Positions 1 through 6,869 of a stretch of 64,000 nucleotides of DNA are shown one piece after another (the first letter of the stretch is position 1; each line of letters begins with the position of its first letter). Source of the DNA: an uncultured Prevotellaceae bacterium (GTDB lineage Bacteria; Bacteroidota; Bacteroidia; Bacteroidales; Bacteroidaceae); assembly GCA_902761905.1 (NCBI GenBank), contig CACWMK010000007.1, forward strand, positions 1 to 64,000, in the 5' to 3' direction. The notes beneath the pieces are model-generated. The model made no database searches. It was not told the DNA's origin and saw only the letters and a list, made by a program, of their open reading frames with translations. A program made the translations under genes and the position numbers.

Positions 1-57
1 CTTATTTGGGTTGAACTTTGATTGACTACCCCTAAAAGTCATCAATTTTGCTCTCAG

Positions 58-142
58 CGGAGAGAGAGGGATTCGAACCCCCGGTGCCTCTCAGCACGGT
101 AGTTTTCAAGACTACTGTAATCGACCACTCTACCATCTCTCC
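58..142 (-). tRNA. tRNA-Ser (anticodon UGA)
   Basis: The reverse strand folds as a class II tRNA. The acceptor stem GGAGAGA pairs with TCTCTCC, the anticodon loop reads TTGAAAA (anticodon TGA), a long variable arm is typical of serine tRNA, and the T-loop TTCGAAT is present. The discriminator base is G, as usual for tRNA-Ser, and no CCA is encoded. The 57 bases to its left hold only a weak inverted repeat that may terminate the transcript. Confidence 0.93.
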
Positions 143-170
143 AGAGCTCTGATTGTCTCGAAAGCGGGTG

Positions 171-202
171 CAAAGGTACGGACTTTTTTTGAAACAAACA
201 AA
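171..202 (-). promoter_or_regulatory. Promoter of tRNA-Ser
   Basis: Read on the minus strand, TTTG (199-202) is followed after exactly 20 bases by TACCTTTG (171-178). This matches the Bacteroidota primary sigma factor consensus. The block around it, GCGGGTGCAAAGGTACG on the plus strand, recurs upstream of the tRNA-fMet gene near 49064. Confidence 0.75.
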
Positions 203-262
203 TTTTTTGCCAACTTTTTATAAATAATTTGTGATTTTCTCTGTTTTTTGCCTAAAAATGAG

Positions 263-270
263 TACTTTTG
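263..270 (+). promoter_or_regulatory. -7 element before mutS2
   Basis: TACTTTTG matches the Bacteroidota -7 consensus TAnnTTTG and ends only four bases before the GTG start chosen for mutS2. No good -33 TTTG lies at 19-21 bp. If the element is real, transcription begins at or next to the start codon, giving a leaderless or nearly leaderless mRNA. Confidence 0.45.
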
Positions 271-274
271 CAGC

Positions 275-2863
275 GTGATTTATCCAAATAACTTCGAGCA
301 TAAGCTTGGTTTCGATGAGATTAGAAGGCTGCTAAAGGCACGTTGCCAGAGCACCTTGGGGCAGGAGAAAGTCGACGAAATGACCTTCTCGGCCGACACT
401 GCTGTTGTAAACGAACTGCTTTCGCAGGTACGCGAGTTCCGTCGTCTCACTACAGAACACGACGATTTCCCCATGCAATACTTCTTTGATGTGCGCGAGA
501 GCATTGCGCGCATACGCCTGGAGAATACCCATCTGGAGGAAGATGAGGTGTGGGACCTGCGCCGCTCGCTCGAGACCATCGCCAACATTGTGCGCTTCCT
601 GCAGCGCAATGGCGACGAGAAACCTAATGGCGAAGTGGTGTATCCCTATCCTGCGCTTTACCGTCTGACTGATGGTGTGGCTACATTTCCAGCCATGATA
701 CGTCGCATCGACTCGATACTGGATAAGTTTGGTAAGATAAAGGATTCTGCGTCGATGACGCTGGCTGGCATTCGCCACGACTTGGAGAAGACACAGGGCA
801 GCATCTCGCGTACATTATATACTATACTGCACGCCGCCCAGCGCGACGGACTGGTGGACAAGGATGCCGCACCTGCCATGCGCGACGGACGACTGGTGAT
901 ACCTGTGCAGCCACAGCTGAAGCGCAGGATAAACGGTATAGTGCACGACGAGAGTGCCACAGGTAAGACTGTGTTTATAGAACCCACTGAGGTGGTAGAG
1001 GCCAACAATAAGGTGCGCCAGCTGGAGGCAGAAGAGCGACGCGAGGTGATACGCATACTGACAGTGTTTACTGATGAGGTACGCCCGCACGTGCGCGAGA
1101 TAATCGACTCGTATCAGTTGCTGGCCATGATAGACCTGATACAGGCCAAAGCCAAGTGGGCTGAACTTACCAAGGCTTATGAGCCAACGGTAAAGGCAGA
1201 ACCAATGGCCGACTGGATACGTGCTGTGCACCCGCTGCTGCAACTGTCGCTCGAGAAGAAAGGCGGCCATGTGGTGCCGCTCGACATCATGCTGAAGCGC
1301 GAAAAACGACTGCTGCTTATCAGCGGACCAAACGCTGGTGGTAAGTCAGTGTGTCTGAAGACGGTGGGACTGCTGCAGTACATGCTGCAGTGTGGACTGC
1401 CCATCCCCATAAGCGAGCGTTCGACAGTAGGCACATTCCAGAGCATAATGATCGACATAGGCGACGAGCAGAGCATTGAGAACGACCTGAGTACATACTC
1501 CAGTCATCTAATGAACATGAAGCAGATGATGAAGCAGGCCGACGAGCACTCGCTGCTGCTTATCGACGAGTTTGGTAGCGGTACAGAGCCCACCATCGGC
1601 GGCGCCATAGCAGAGGCCATGCTGAAACAGTTCTGGAAGAAGAAGACCTTTGGCGTGATAACCACCCACTATCAGAACCTGAAGCACTTTGCTGAGGACC
1701 ATGAGGGAGTGGTGAACGGTGCCATGCTGTACGATCGCCATGAGATGCAGGCGCTGTTCCAACTTTCGATTGGTCAGCCAGGCTCAAGCTTTGCCATCGA
1801 GATAGCACGAAAGACAGGTATACCTGAGGAGGTGATAAAGGATGCGAGCGACATAGTAGGACAGGACTATATACAGAGCGACAAGTATCTGCAGGACATC
1901 GTGCGCGACAAGCGCTACTGGGAAGGCAAGCGCCAGACCATACATCAGCACGAGAAGAAGTTGCAGGCCAGTGGCGAGCGACTTGAGGCTGCTGTAGAGG
2001 AGATCGAGGCAGAGCGCAAGGCAATACTGCGCAAGGCCAAGGAGCAGGCAGAGGAACTGCTGCGCGAGAGCAATAAGAAGATAGAAAACGCCATACGCGA
2101 GATACGTGAGGCTCAGGCAGAAAAGGAGCGCACACGCAAGATACGCGAGGAACTGGATACATTTAAGGAGGAGATAGCCGCAGTTGACACACGTGATACT
2201 GACGAGGCCATAGCCAAGAAGATGCGCCAGATACAAGAGCGCAAAGAGCGCAGAGAGAAGCGCAAGGCTGAGAAGAAGGAAAAGTTGACAGTTGATAGTG
2301 GACAGTTGACAATTGGCAACTCTGGTGCACAAGGTGTTCATAACTCTCAACTTTCAACTCTCAACTCTCAACTCCAGAAGGGCGACACAGTGCGCATCAA
2401 GGGACTTACCAGCGTGGGCACTATCGACAGCATAGACGGCAATAAGGCTGTGGTAATCTTTGGCGGCATGAAGACCAAGATGCGACTGGAGCGACTGGAG
2501 CATGCTGAAAAACCAAAGGGACAGATGACCAAGGCCGAGGAGCGCAACAGCAGCATAGCTGGATCGTATGGCGTAGTATCAAAGGATACTCGCAACGTGA
2601 TAGATAACAGAAAACTAAACTTCAAACAAGACATCGACGTGCGTGGCATGCGCGGCGATGAAGCAATCAATGCCATCACTTATTTTATCGACGATGCCAT
2701 ACTGGTAGGAGTGAGTCGTGTGCGCATTCTTCATGGCACAGGAACAGGCATTCTGCGCCAGCTGATACGCCAGTATCTGGCCACTATTCCCAACGTGTCG
2801 CACTATCGTGATGAGCACGTTCAGTTTGGTGGTTCTGGTATCACAGTGGTCGATTTGGACTAA
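275..2863 (+). CDS. mutS2: Endonuclease MutS2 (MutS-like ATPase with Smr nuclease domain)
   Basis: MutS2 proteins bind branched or stalled DNA or collided ribosomes; they combine a MutS-type ATPase with a C-terminal Smr domain. Here Walker A (GPNAGGKS) lies near residue 350, Walker B (LLLIDEFGSGTEP) near 430, a long charged coiled coil follows at about 540-660, and the Smr domain with its HGTGTGILR motif closes the protein from about 790. The GTG at 275 is preferred because the protein then begins MIYPNNFE, as expected for the family; the open frame also allows TTG at 248. Residues about 670-700 are an insertion encoded by an inverted, repetitive sequence. The length of 862 residues is normal for Bacteroidota MutS2 with such a linker. 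Confidence 0.95.
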   Translation: MIYPNNFEHKLGFDEIRRLLKARCQSTLGQEKVDEMTFSADTAVVNELLSQVREFRRLTTEHDDFPMQYFFDVRESIARIRLENTHLEEDEVWDLRRSLETIANIVRFLQRNGDEKPNGEVVYPYPALYRLTDGVATFPAMIRRIDSILDKFGKIKDSASMTLAGIRHDLEKTQGSISRTLYTILHAAQRDGLVDKDAAPAMRDGRLVIPVQPQLKRRINGIVHDESATGKTVFIEPTEVVEANNKVRQLEAEERREVIRILTVFTDEVRPHVREIIDSYQLLAMIDLIQAKAKWAELTKAYEPTVKAEPMADWIRAVHPLLQLSLEKKGGHVVPLDIMLKREKRLLLISGPNAGGKSVCLKTVGLLQYMLQCGLPIPISERSTVGTFQSIMIDIGDEQSIENDLSTYSSHLMNMKQMMKQADEHSLLLIDEFGSGTEPTIGGAIAEAMLKQFWKKKTFGVITTHYQNLKHFAEDHEGVVNGAMLYDRHEMQALFQLSIGQPGSSFAIEIARKTGIPEEVIKDASDIVGQDYIQSDKYLQDIVRDKRYWEGKRQTIHQHEKKLQASGERLEAAVEEIEAERKAILRKAKEQAEELLRESNKKIENAIREIREAQAEKERTRKIREELDTFKEEIAAVDTRDTDEAIAKKMRQIQERKERREKRKAEKKEKLTVDSGQLTIGNSGAQGVHNSQLSTLNSQLQKGDTVRIKGLTSVGTIDSIDGNKAVVIFGGMKTKMRLERLEHAEKPKGQMTKAEERNSSIAGSYGVVSKDTRNVIDNRKLNFKQDIDVRGMRGDEAINAITYFIDDAILVGVSRVRILHGTGTGILRQLIRQYLATIPNVSHYRDEHVQFGGSGITVVDLD
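2284..2376 (+). repeat. Repetitive element inserted in frame inside mutS2
   Basis: The left half is made of AGTTGACAGTTGATAGTGG-like units and the right half of CTCAACTTTCAACTCTCAAC-like units, which are close to each other's reverse complement. The translation is low-complexity (SQLSTLNSQLQ) and lies between the coiled coil and the Smr domain. The same GTTGA/TCAAC vocabulary is common in intergenic Bacteroidota repeats. Its length of about 93 bp, a multiple of three, keeps the frame open. Confidence 0.7.
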
Positions 2864-2925
2864 TGTGAAGATTTCTTGATTTATATCGTGTACGTGCACA
2901 ATTTTGGTTAAAAGTTCGAAAATTA

Positions 2926-2957
2926 TTTGGAACGTATGTATATTCGTTGTAAATTTG
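2926..2957 (+). promoter_or_regulatory. Promoter of the lysozyme-like gene
   Basis: TTTG (2926-2929), 20 bases, TAAATTTG (2950-2957). This predicts a 5' leader of about 130 bases before the ATG at 3092. The leader contains small inverted repeats such as GCGcttgaaagaaCGC near 2980, but no recognised riboswitch. Confidence 0.75.
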
Positions 2958-3091
2958 CACCGGTTAAGCGTAACTAAGCGCTTGAAAGAACGCTTTTTCG
3001 ATGTGATGTCGAAACTCTCAATTTCAACGAATTTATCTAAAGGATAACGCGGTTTTGTTCGTCAGGGCAGCCGCCTAAAGTATAGAGAAAT

Positions 3092-3535
3092 ATGATTGGT
3101 TTTATTAAAAGAGCAGTTCTTAGCTCGATGGCTCTGTTCTTGGTCTCTCTGACAGCTTCGGCTGAGGATAGTATCTGGACAAGCTTTAAAAAGTTGAGCT
3201 TTGACTGGAATCCTGTGATGGATGCGATTATTCAAGTAGAAAGCGATGGAAATCCCCGTGCCGTGAGTGGAAACTCAGTAGGCGTGATGCAGATTACTCC
3301 AGTACTTGTCAAGGAATGCAATGACATCCTGAAGAAACAAAAGAGTAATAAGCGCTACACACTAGACGACCGATACAGTGTGGAGAAATCAAAGGAGATG
3401 TTCCTGTTAATCCAAAAGTACTTTAACCCAGAGAACAACGTCGAGAAGGCTATACGTTCTTGGAATGGAGGAATGAAGTACAGTGTAAAGGCTACTAACA
3501 AGTACTACAAGAAAGTACTGGCCAAAATGAATTAA
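3092..3535 (+). CDS. Secreted lytic transglycosylase-like (SLT) protein
   Basis: A 147-residue protein with an N-terminal signal peptide (hydrophobic residues about 7-22, ending TASAED). The mature part is a small soluble-lytic-transglycosylase fold: IIQVESDGNPRAVS carries the expected catalytic Glu, GVMQIT is the typical motif that follows, and SWNGG near residue 125 is the later family motif. Such enzymes cut the glycan strands of peptidoglycan, non-hydrolytically, in the periplasm. It is a single-gene unit with its own promoter and terminator, and is the last host gene before the prophage. Confidence 0.8.
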   Translation: MIGFIKRAVLSSMALFLVSLTASAEDSIWTSFKKLSFDWNPVMDAIIQVESDGNPRAVSGNSVGVMQITPVLVKECNDILKKQKSNKRYTLDDRYSVEKSKEMFLLIQKYFNPENNVEKAIRSWNGGMKYSVKATNKYYKKVLAKMN

Positions 3536-3548
3536 GGATTACCCTATA

Positions 3549-3598
3549 AATCCGATTGTCAAGGGTTCGAGGACCTGACGATCGGATAATTTTTTTTG
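3549..3598 (+). terminator. Rho-independent terminator after the SLT gene
   Basis: A long imperfect stem pairs ATCCGATTGTCA with TGACGATCGGAT around a loop near 3565-3573, followed by eight T residues at 3590-3597. Confidence 0.8.
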
Positions 3599-3630
3599 TC
3601 TCAAAATCAAGCTGGTATATAAAACAAAAA

Positions 3631-3650
3631 AGCAAGCCTTTCAGCTTGCT
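3631..3650 (-). terminator. Original terminator of the tRNA-fMet gene, now separated from it
   Basis: AGCAAGC (3631-3637) pairs with GCTTGCT (3644-3650). On the minus strand the hairpin is followed by a T-rich run, so it would terminate leftward transcription. It lies just left of the tRNA 3'-end fragment that forms attL, so before phage insertion it stood directly downstream of tRNA-fMet. Confidence 0.6.
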
Positions 3651-3658
3651 TCCTCCTC

Positions 3659-3678
3659 TTTAGTTGCGGAGGCAGGAT
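3659..3678. other. attL: attL (20-bp core)
   Basis: The 20 bases tttagttgcggaggcaggat are identical to 48970-48989, which is the 3' end of tRNA-fMet. To the left lies the old tRNA terminator, to the right the phage. The repeat breaks exactly after this point (cc here, tc at the right end). Confidence 0.92.
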
Positions 3679-3750
3679 CCCATTTTTTTGAGATTTTTGT
3701 AGCCGTTGTAACGCCTTCTAATGCCTGCAAATATGGGCTTTTTCGTCTTT

Positions 3751-4200
3751 TCATGAATCCGATGTTTTACTGTCCGAGTTTTGTCCCTTCAGTTTCAGCA
3801 GGTCAACCATCGTTTCAAGTTGGCCGTTAACCTTTTTTAAATCGATAATTCTCTCATCTTTTTCCTTTATAAGCATTTTCAATGCTTTATTTTCAGCCAT
3901 TAGTGATAATTGATCCTGATTGAAGACTGCGGAATTAACGATGTTCTGGTTTCCAATTATATAGGGTGATTCTCCAATTTTGTCCGAACCGCTGAACAGC
4001 TCGTCGAGAGATATGTCTAGAGTATTGCATATCTTCATTGCGGTTTCAATAGTGATGTTTGGTCTTCGGACAAACTCCTTAATTGTCCTATGGGTTTCTT
4101 CACCCCATGTTAGTACACAGAAATCTCTTTCTCTCAGCCCTCGAGCTTTGATTATAGACTTCAACTTTTCTAAATCAACATAAATTCTTTCGTACCTCAT
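3751..4200 (-). CDS. Phage repressor, HTH (Cro/C1-like) with C-terminal coiled coil
   Basis: A 149-residue leftward gene next to attL. Residues about 8-70 resemble an XRE-type helix-turn-helix domain (TIETAMKICNTLDISLDELF is the typical last two helices). Residues about 95-140 form a heptad-rich coiled coil (NKALKMLIKEKDERIIDLKK), which would allow dimerisation. There is no S24/LexA-like peptidase, so self-cleavage on DNA damage is not expected. It diverges from the early operon across an operator with two nested dyads and is the best candidate for the lysogeny repressor. Its own start is close to a weak -7-like TATTTTTA (4203-4210, minus strand). Confidence 0.75.
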   Translation of the reverse strand: MRYERIYVDLEKLKSIIKARGLRERDFCVLTWGEETHRTIKEFVRRPNITIETAMKICNTLDISLDELFSGSDKIGESPYIIGNQNIVNSAVFNQDQLSLMAENKALKMLIKEKDERIIDLKKVNGQLETMVDLLKLKGQNSDSKTSDS

Positions 4201-4216
4201 TTTAAAAATAGTTAAA

Positions 4217-4261
4217 TATCACCATTATAATGGGAAATATTTCCCGATATATTTGGTGATA
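4217..4261. promoter_or_regulatory. Nested dyad operator between repressor and early operon
   Basis: An outer inverted repeat, TATCACC (4217-4223) and GGTGATA (4255-4261), encloses a perfect 14-bp palindrome GGGAAATATTTCCC (4232-4245). Both are centred within half a base of each other near 4239. The two 23-24-base half sites match almost throughout. The right arm overlaps the -33 TTTG of the early promoter, so an occupied site would block it. The divergent HTH repressor is the natural ligand; this is inferred. Confidence 0.65.
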
Positions 4262-4283
4262 CGGTTTTTTTGCCTTATATTTG
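4252..4283 (+). promoter_or_regulatory. Early rightward promoter
   Basis: TTTG (4252-4255), 20 bases, TATATTTG (4276-4283), ending about 40 bases before the first early gene. The -33 box lies inside the right arm of the dyad operator. Confidence 0.78.
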
Positions 4284-4323
4284 CAGCAAATTTAAAACTT
4301 AAAATTGGAATAAACAAGAAATT

Positions 4324-4539
4324 ATGGAGAAAAATTCAAGCTTAGACGTAAAGGGTTATTACAAGTCCTTGAGCAGATCTGAACGAGGCAGATTCCTGAA
4401 ATACCTGTTTGTCAGGTATGAATACAATCCGCGTACAATGAGTATGAAACTCAACGGTACCTCTAATGTAGCAAAGCTGCGTCTTGACGAACGTGAGAAT
4501 ATCGAGAGTGTTATAACATCTGGTGTATGGAAGCAATAG
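4324..4539 (+). CDS. Small Cro-like early protein
   Basis: A 71-residue basic protein, first gene of the early operon. The pattern YYKSLSRSERGRFLKYL followed by a short linker and LDERENIESVI resembles the small Cro-like HTH proteins that occupy this position in Bacteroides prophages. No enzymatic motif is present. It overlaps the next gene by 13 bases, so the two are probably translationally coupled. A role as the lytic counterpart of the repressor is inferred from position and size only. Confidence 0.55.
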   Translation: MEKNSSLDVKGYYKSLSRSERGRFLKYLFVRYEYNPRTMSMKLNGTSNVAKLRLDERENIESVITSGVWKQ

Positions 4540-5084
4540 AGTTCCGTGTATCTCCTGATGGTGAGGTATACTTCAAAGAGGGTAATAAGCCGGAAAGACG
4601 CCTCACACGCTTTGAAAAGACGGTGTGTGTGCATGTGCTAGGGCTTATTCATGATAAGTTCCCTGGCGCATGGGCGAGGCTTAAAACTATTTACAAGCCT
4701 AAATCCAATGGTCCTGCCCACATGGATCCGGCTTGTTTCGCCATGATTGACAGATTCATCCGTTGTAACTTCGGTGAACATGATCTTCTAACCCCTGATA
4801 TCGAGCACGAAATTCTCCATTTTGAAGAGGTGCGTTGCCCGCTTCGTGGAAAATACTGCCCAGATGAAGGTGTGATTTGTAAACCGCAGAGCTTAATCAA
4901 ACTTTCGCCTGCAGAGCGCGAGGTTGCAAACCTTTACCTCTATGGTGAGACTTTCGATGAGATTGCACGTCAACTGGGCAAGTCTCCTCAGACAGTTAAG
5001 GCTCAGCTCCATAGCATCAAAAAGAAGACAGGAGCCAAGAACTGCCGCGAGATTATTAAGGTTATGAGAATGCATAACATATAG
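4527..5084 (+). CDS. Early regulator with C-terminal LuxR-type HTH
   Basis: A 185-residue protein. Residues about 125-180 form a LuxR/sigma-region-4-like helix-turn-helix: LSPAEREVANLYLYGETFDEIA is followed by the recognition helix SPQTVKAQLHSIKKKTG. The N-terminal 120 residues carry cysteine pairs (RCPLRGKYCPDEGVIC) that could bind metal. It lies second in the early operon and overlaps the preceding gene. It could be the activator for middle or late phage transcription, since the late promoters differ from the host type, but this is untested. No receiver domain is visible, so it is not a standard response regulator. Confidence 0.65.
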   Translation: MEAIEFRVSPDGEVYFKEGNKPERRLTRFEKTVCVHVLGLIHDKFPGAWARLKTIYKPKSNGPAHMDPACFAMIDRFIRCNFGEHDLLTPDIEHEILHFEEVRCPLRGKYCPDEGVICKPQSLIKLSPAEREVANLYLYGETFDEIARQLGKSPQTVKAQLHSIKKKTGAKNCREIIKVMRMHNI

Positions 5085-5184
5085 GTCGCTCTACCACATT
5101 CGCCGCCTCGCCAAAGCCATAGATAATAATGTAGATGCCAATAATCGATATTTTCGGCGGGGCGGCATCTTTAATTACCTGGTT

Positions 5185-5295
5185 ATGCATATTGACTGTC
5201 AAAATTGCAAGGATAAACGCAACTGCATCAACGGCGCTTGGTGCTTGAAATGCAGTTGCTATCTGGATAGAATAAATAAAAAACCGTGTGAATAA
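5185..5295 (+). CDS. Cysteine-rich 36-residue miniprotein (candidate)
   Basis: The ORF encodes MHIDCQNCKDKRNC and later WCLKCSCY, with seven cysteines in CxxC-like spacings, which suggests a zinc-binding knuckle. The same frame is open upstream from 5068 without a stop and reads like protein (YHIRRLAKAIDNN), but this stretch contains no ATG, GTG or TTG. The true start may therefore be non-standard, or a start may have been lost. No family recognised. Confidence 0.4.
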   Translation: MHIDCQNCKDKRNCINGAWCLKCSCYLDRINKKPCE

Positions 5296-5307
5296 ACTAT
5301 TTTTATT

Positions 5308-5568
5308 ATGAGACGTACTGATTTTGAAAATGCCATCGATGCGATCGGATGCGAACTGTTAAGCATCAGATATCGCTATAATACTGGTGGCAAGGTCATT
5401 TCTGCATTCGGTCAGGTTCCTGGCACTCTCACTTATATCATGTGGGATGAAAACGGCAGAGCCTTTGCCTATGCTCAGAATGAGGGTTCTGAAGACTGTG
5501 TGAGTGAATTTAATCTAACCTCACTCCCATACGAGCGGGATGCAAAGTTTGACCTAAAATTCGAGTAA
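5308..5568 (+). CDS. Hypothetical early phage protein (86 aa)
   Basis: The gene follows the cysteine-rich ORF by 12 bases and precedes the next gene by one base, so it belongs to the early operon. The sequence (start MRRTDFENAIDAIGCELL) looks like a small compact alpha/beta protein with no recognised motif, signal or membrane segment. Function unknown; genes of this position and size in phages often act on host machinery. Confidence 0.6.
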   Translation: MRRTDFENAIDAIGCELLSIRYRYNTGGKVISAFGQVPGTLTYIMWDENGRAFAYAQNEGSEDCVSEFNLTSLPYERDAKFDLKFE

Positions 5569-5569
5569 T

Positions 5570-5797
5570 ATGAAAACAAAAATGCTGCCCCCACCTACAG
5601 TGTTGTTGGATATCGTGCTGAATGGCCGGTTCCTGTGCCAGTTGCCCTATCGCTGGGTTGGCCACCTAGAGATAATAGACGGCAATCCGGTGTATGTTTG
5701 CACCGAAGCCGAAGTCAGATCTTTCGTCGAATCAAAGCGACCTTCTCTCATTGGCAAAGATTTCAAGATTGAATTATCTAATCAGAGAGTGATATGA
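5570..5797 (+). CDS. Hypothetical early phage protein (75 aa)
   Basis: The gene begins one base after the preceding stop and overlaps the next gene by ATGA, so all three are coupled. The sequence has a beta-rich centre (FLCQLPYRWVGHLEIIDGNP). The region around VRSFVESKRPSLIGKDFKIEL is reminiscent of small DNA- or nucleotide-related phage proteins, but no family is recognised. Confidence 0.6.
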   Translation: MKTKMLPPPTVLLDIVLNGRFLCQLPYRWVGHLEIIDGNPVYVCTEAEVRSFVESKRPSLIGKDFKIELSNQRVI

Positions 5798-5937
5798 TGT
5801 ATGAATATTGTGATGCTATCATCGACTGGGGCCATGTGGTGGCCACCATCGACCGCGAGCGTAAGAACAAGGAGATTACCAAGTATGCCCGCCAACGTGA
5901 GGTGCTAAGAAAAGTTCTAAAGTCAAACAAAAAGTGA
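5794..5937 (+). CDS. Hypothetical 47-residue early protein
   Basis: The ORF starts at ATGATG overlapping the previous TGA by four bases (5794-5797), the usual sign of coupling. The product is short, charged and mostly helical: MMYEYCDAIIDWGHVV at the start and a Lys/Arg-rich end (KVLKSNKK). It is too small for a domain call. Unknown function. Confidence 0.5.
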   Translation: MMYEYCDAIIDWGHVVATIDRERKNKEITKYARQREVLRKVLKSNKK

Positions 5938-5974
5938 ATATAAATATTTTGTGTGTATGAAAGTTAGATAATTA

Positions 5975-6169
5975 ATGTCAGAGCTCCTGGAGAAGGATCC
6001 AGACGACGTAGTAGAGCTCGAAGTGAAAGTAAATCTCTGCATCAATGACAGGAGCGTTAATAAGGTAGAGCGCTCTGTACCTGTAACAGACGTGGCCGGT
6101 GGCAACACCCCCGTGCTGCTGCAGGCCGATCTCACAATCAATGTTGATTCTAGAGTTGAAGTATATTAG
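5975..6169 (+). CDS. Hypothetical acidic early protein (64 aa)
   Basis: A 64-residue, strongly acidic, beta-prone protein (start MSELLEKDPDDVVELEVKVN). It lies 37 bases after the preceding gene and 3 bases before the next. Small acidic early phage proteins can act as DNA mimics, but nothing in the sequence proves this. No known family recognised. Confidence 0.55.
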   Translation: MSELLEKDPDDVVELEVKVNLCINDRSVNKVERSVPVTDVAGGNTPVLLQADLTINVDSRVEVY

Positions 6170-6172
6170 TAT

Positions 6173-6514
6173 ATGGATAAGTATTATTTTATTTCAGTAA
6201 TGGCTTACCAGTCTGTGAACAATATGGGGCTGGAGCTGAATAAATATGTGGTTGGTCGATATGACCAGGCTGTGGTTCACGCCAACTGCATCTATGGTAT
6301 AAAGGCCGATATCGAGCAGAAGATGGGAGAACTCCAGGAGAAATATCCCAGGAGTCGCCCATTTAAGCTAATCGTTAATGATAGAAAAGATAAGTATGGT
6401 GAGTCATATAAAGATCTCTACGTAACAGCGAATAAGGATATCGATAAGCATATCTTCGTTATGAATGTTTCTGTGGTGAGACACTTGAATCTAGAATGTA
6501 ACTTATTGTATTGA
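6173..6514 (+). CDS. Hypothetical early phage protein (113 aa)
   Basis: A 113-residue protein with mixed alpha/beta composition. A helix-rich middle (DIEQKMGELQEKYPRSRPF) is followed by strands (KLIVNDRKDKYG, DLYVTANKDID). No signal, no membrane helix, no recognised motif. It is part of the early operon by spacing and direction. Confidence 0.55.
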   Translation: MDKYYFISVMAYQSVNNMGLELNKYVVGRYDQAVVHANCIYGIKADIEQKMGELQEKYPRSRPFKLIVNDRKDKYGESYKDLYVTANKDIDKHIFVMNVSVVRHLNLECNLLY

Positions 6515-6517
6515 CGT

Positions 6518-6646
6518 ATGATTGATGATATAGATCCTGCAGAGCTGGAGACTCATTGCCCGTTTCCTGATAGAAAGTGTTGTGATGGGTGCGGAAATTG
6601 GGATGAGGATGAATTGTTTTGTGTATTAGAAGTCGTGTTCTTATGA
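6518..6646 (+). CDS. Cysteine-rich 42-residue early protein
   Basis: The ORF begins four bases after the preceding stop, and its TGA overlaps the ATG of the next gene (ATGA at 6643-6646). It encodes an acidic peptide with a tight cysteine group (CPFPDRKCCDGCGNW and a later FC), likely to bind one zinc ion. Position and overlaps support it being real even though it is very short. Confidence 0.5.
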   Translation: MIDDIDPAELETHCPFPDRKCCDGCGNWDEDELFCVLEVVFL

Positions 6647-6867
6647 AACAAGTATCCATCATCATCAATGATACCACCTACGATCTCCTGGATCTTGGTG
6701 AGCAGCAGCTGAGCAGTTCGCACCTCAGGAGCGATATCTGCGTTAAGTACTGCGACCTTATGAAACTCTGTGGCCAGTTCCTGTATAATGCTGCAGTACC
6801 TTGCATGCTGGCCATGGATTCTAAAGAAGAGGGTTCTGGTTTTTATTTTAAAAAGAGATTAAAGTAA
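6643..6867 (+). CDS. Hypothetical early phage protein (74 aa)
   Basis: The start at 6643 is chosen because it overlaps the previous stop by four bases; an ATG at 6619 is also in frame. The product begins MKQVSIIINDTTYDLLDLGE, carries four cysteines in a helical centre (DICVKYCDLMKLCGQF, PCM) and a basic end. Unknown function. Two bases separate its stop from the next ATG. Confidence 0.55.
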   Translation: MKQVSIIINDTTYDLLDLGEQQLSSSHLRSDICVKYCDLMKLCGQFLYNAAVPCMLAMDSKEEGSGFYFKKRLK

Positions 6868-6869
6868 AT

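Noticed and set aside
5135..5248. Short frame (37 codons) with a hydrophobic segment overlapping the cysteine-rich ORF
   Set aside because: It competes with the cysteine-rich frame, which is better supported by ordered Cys spacing; no start signal was found for it.
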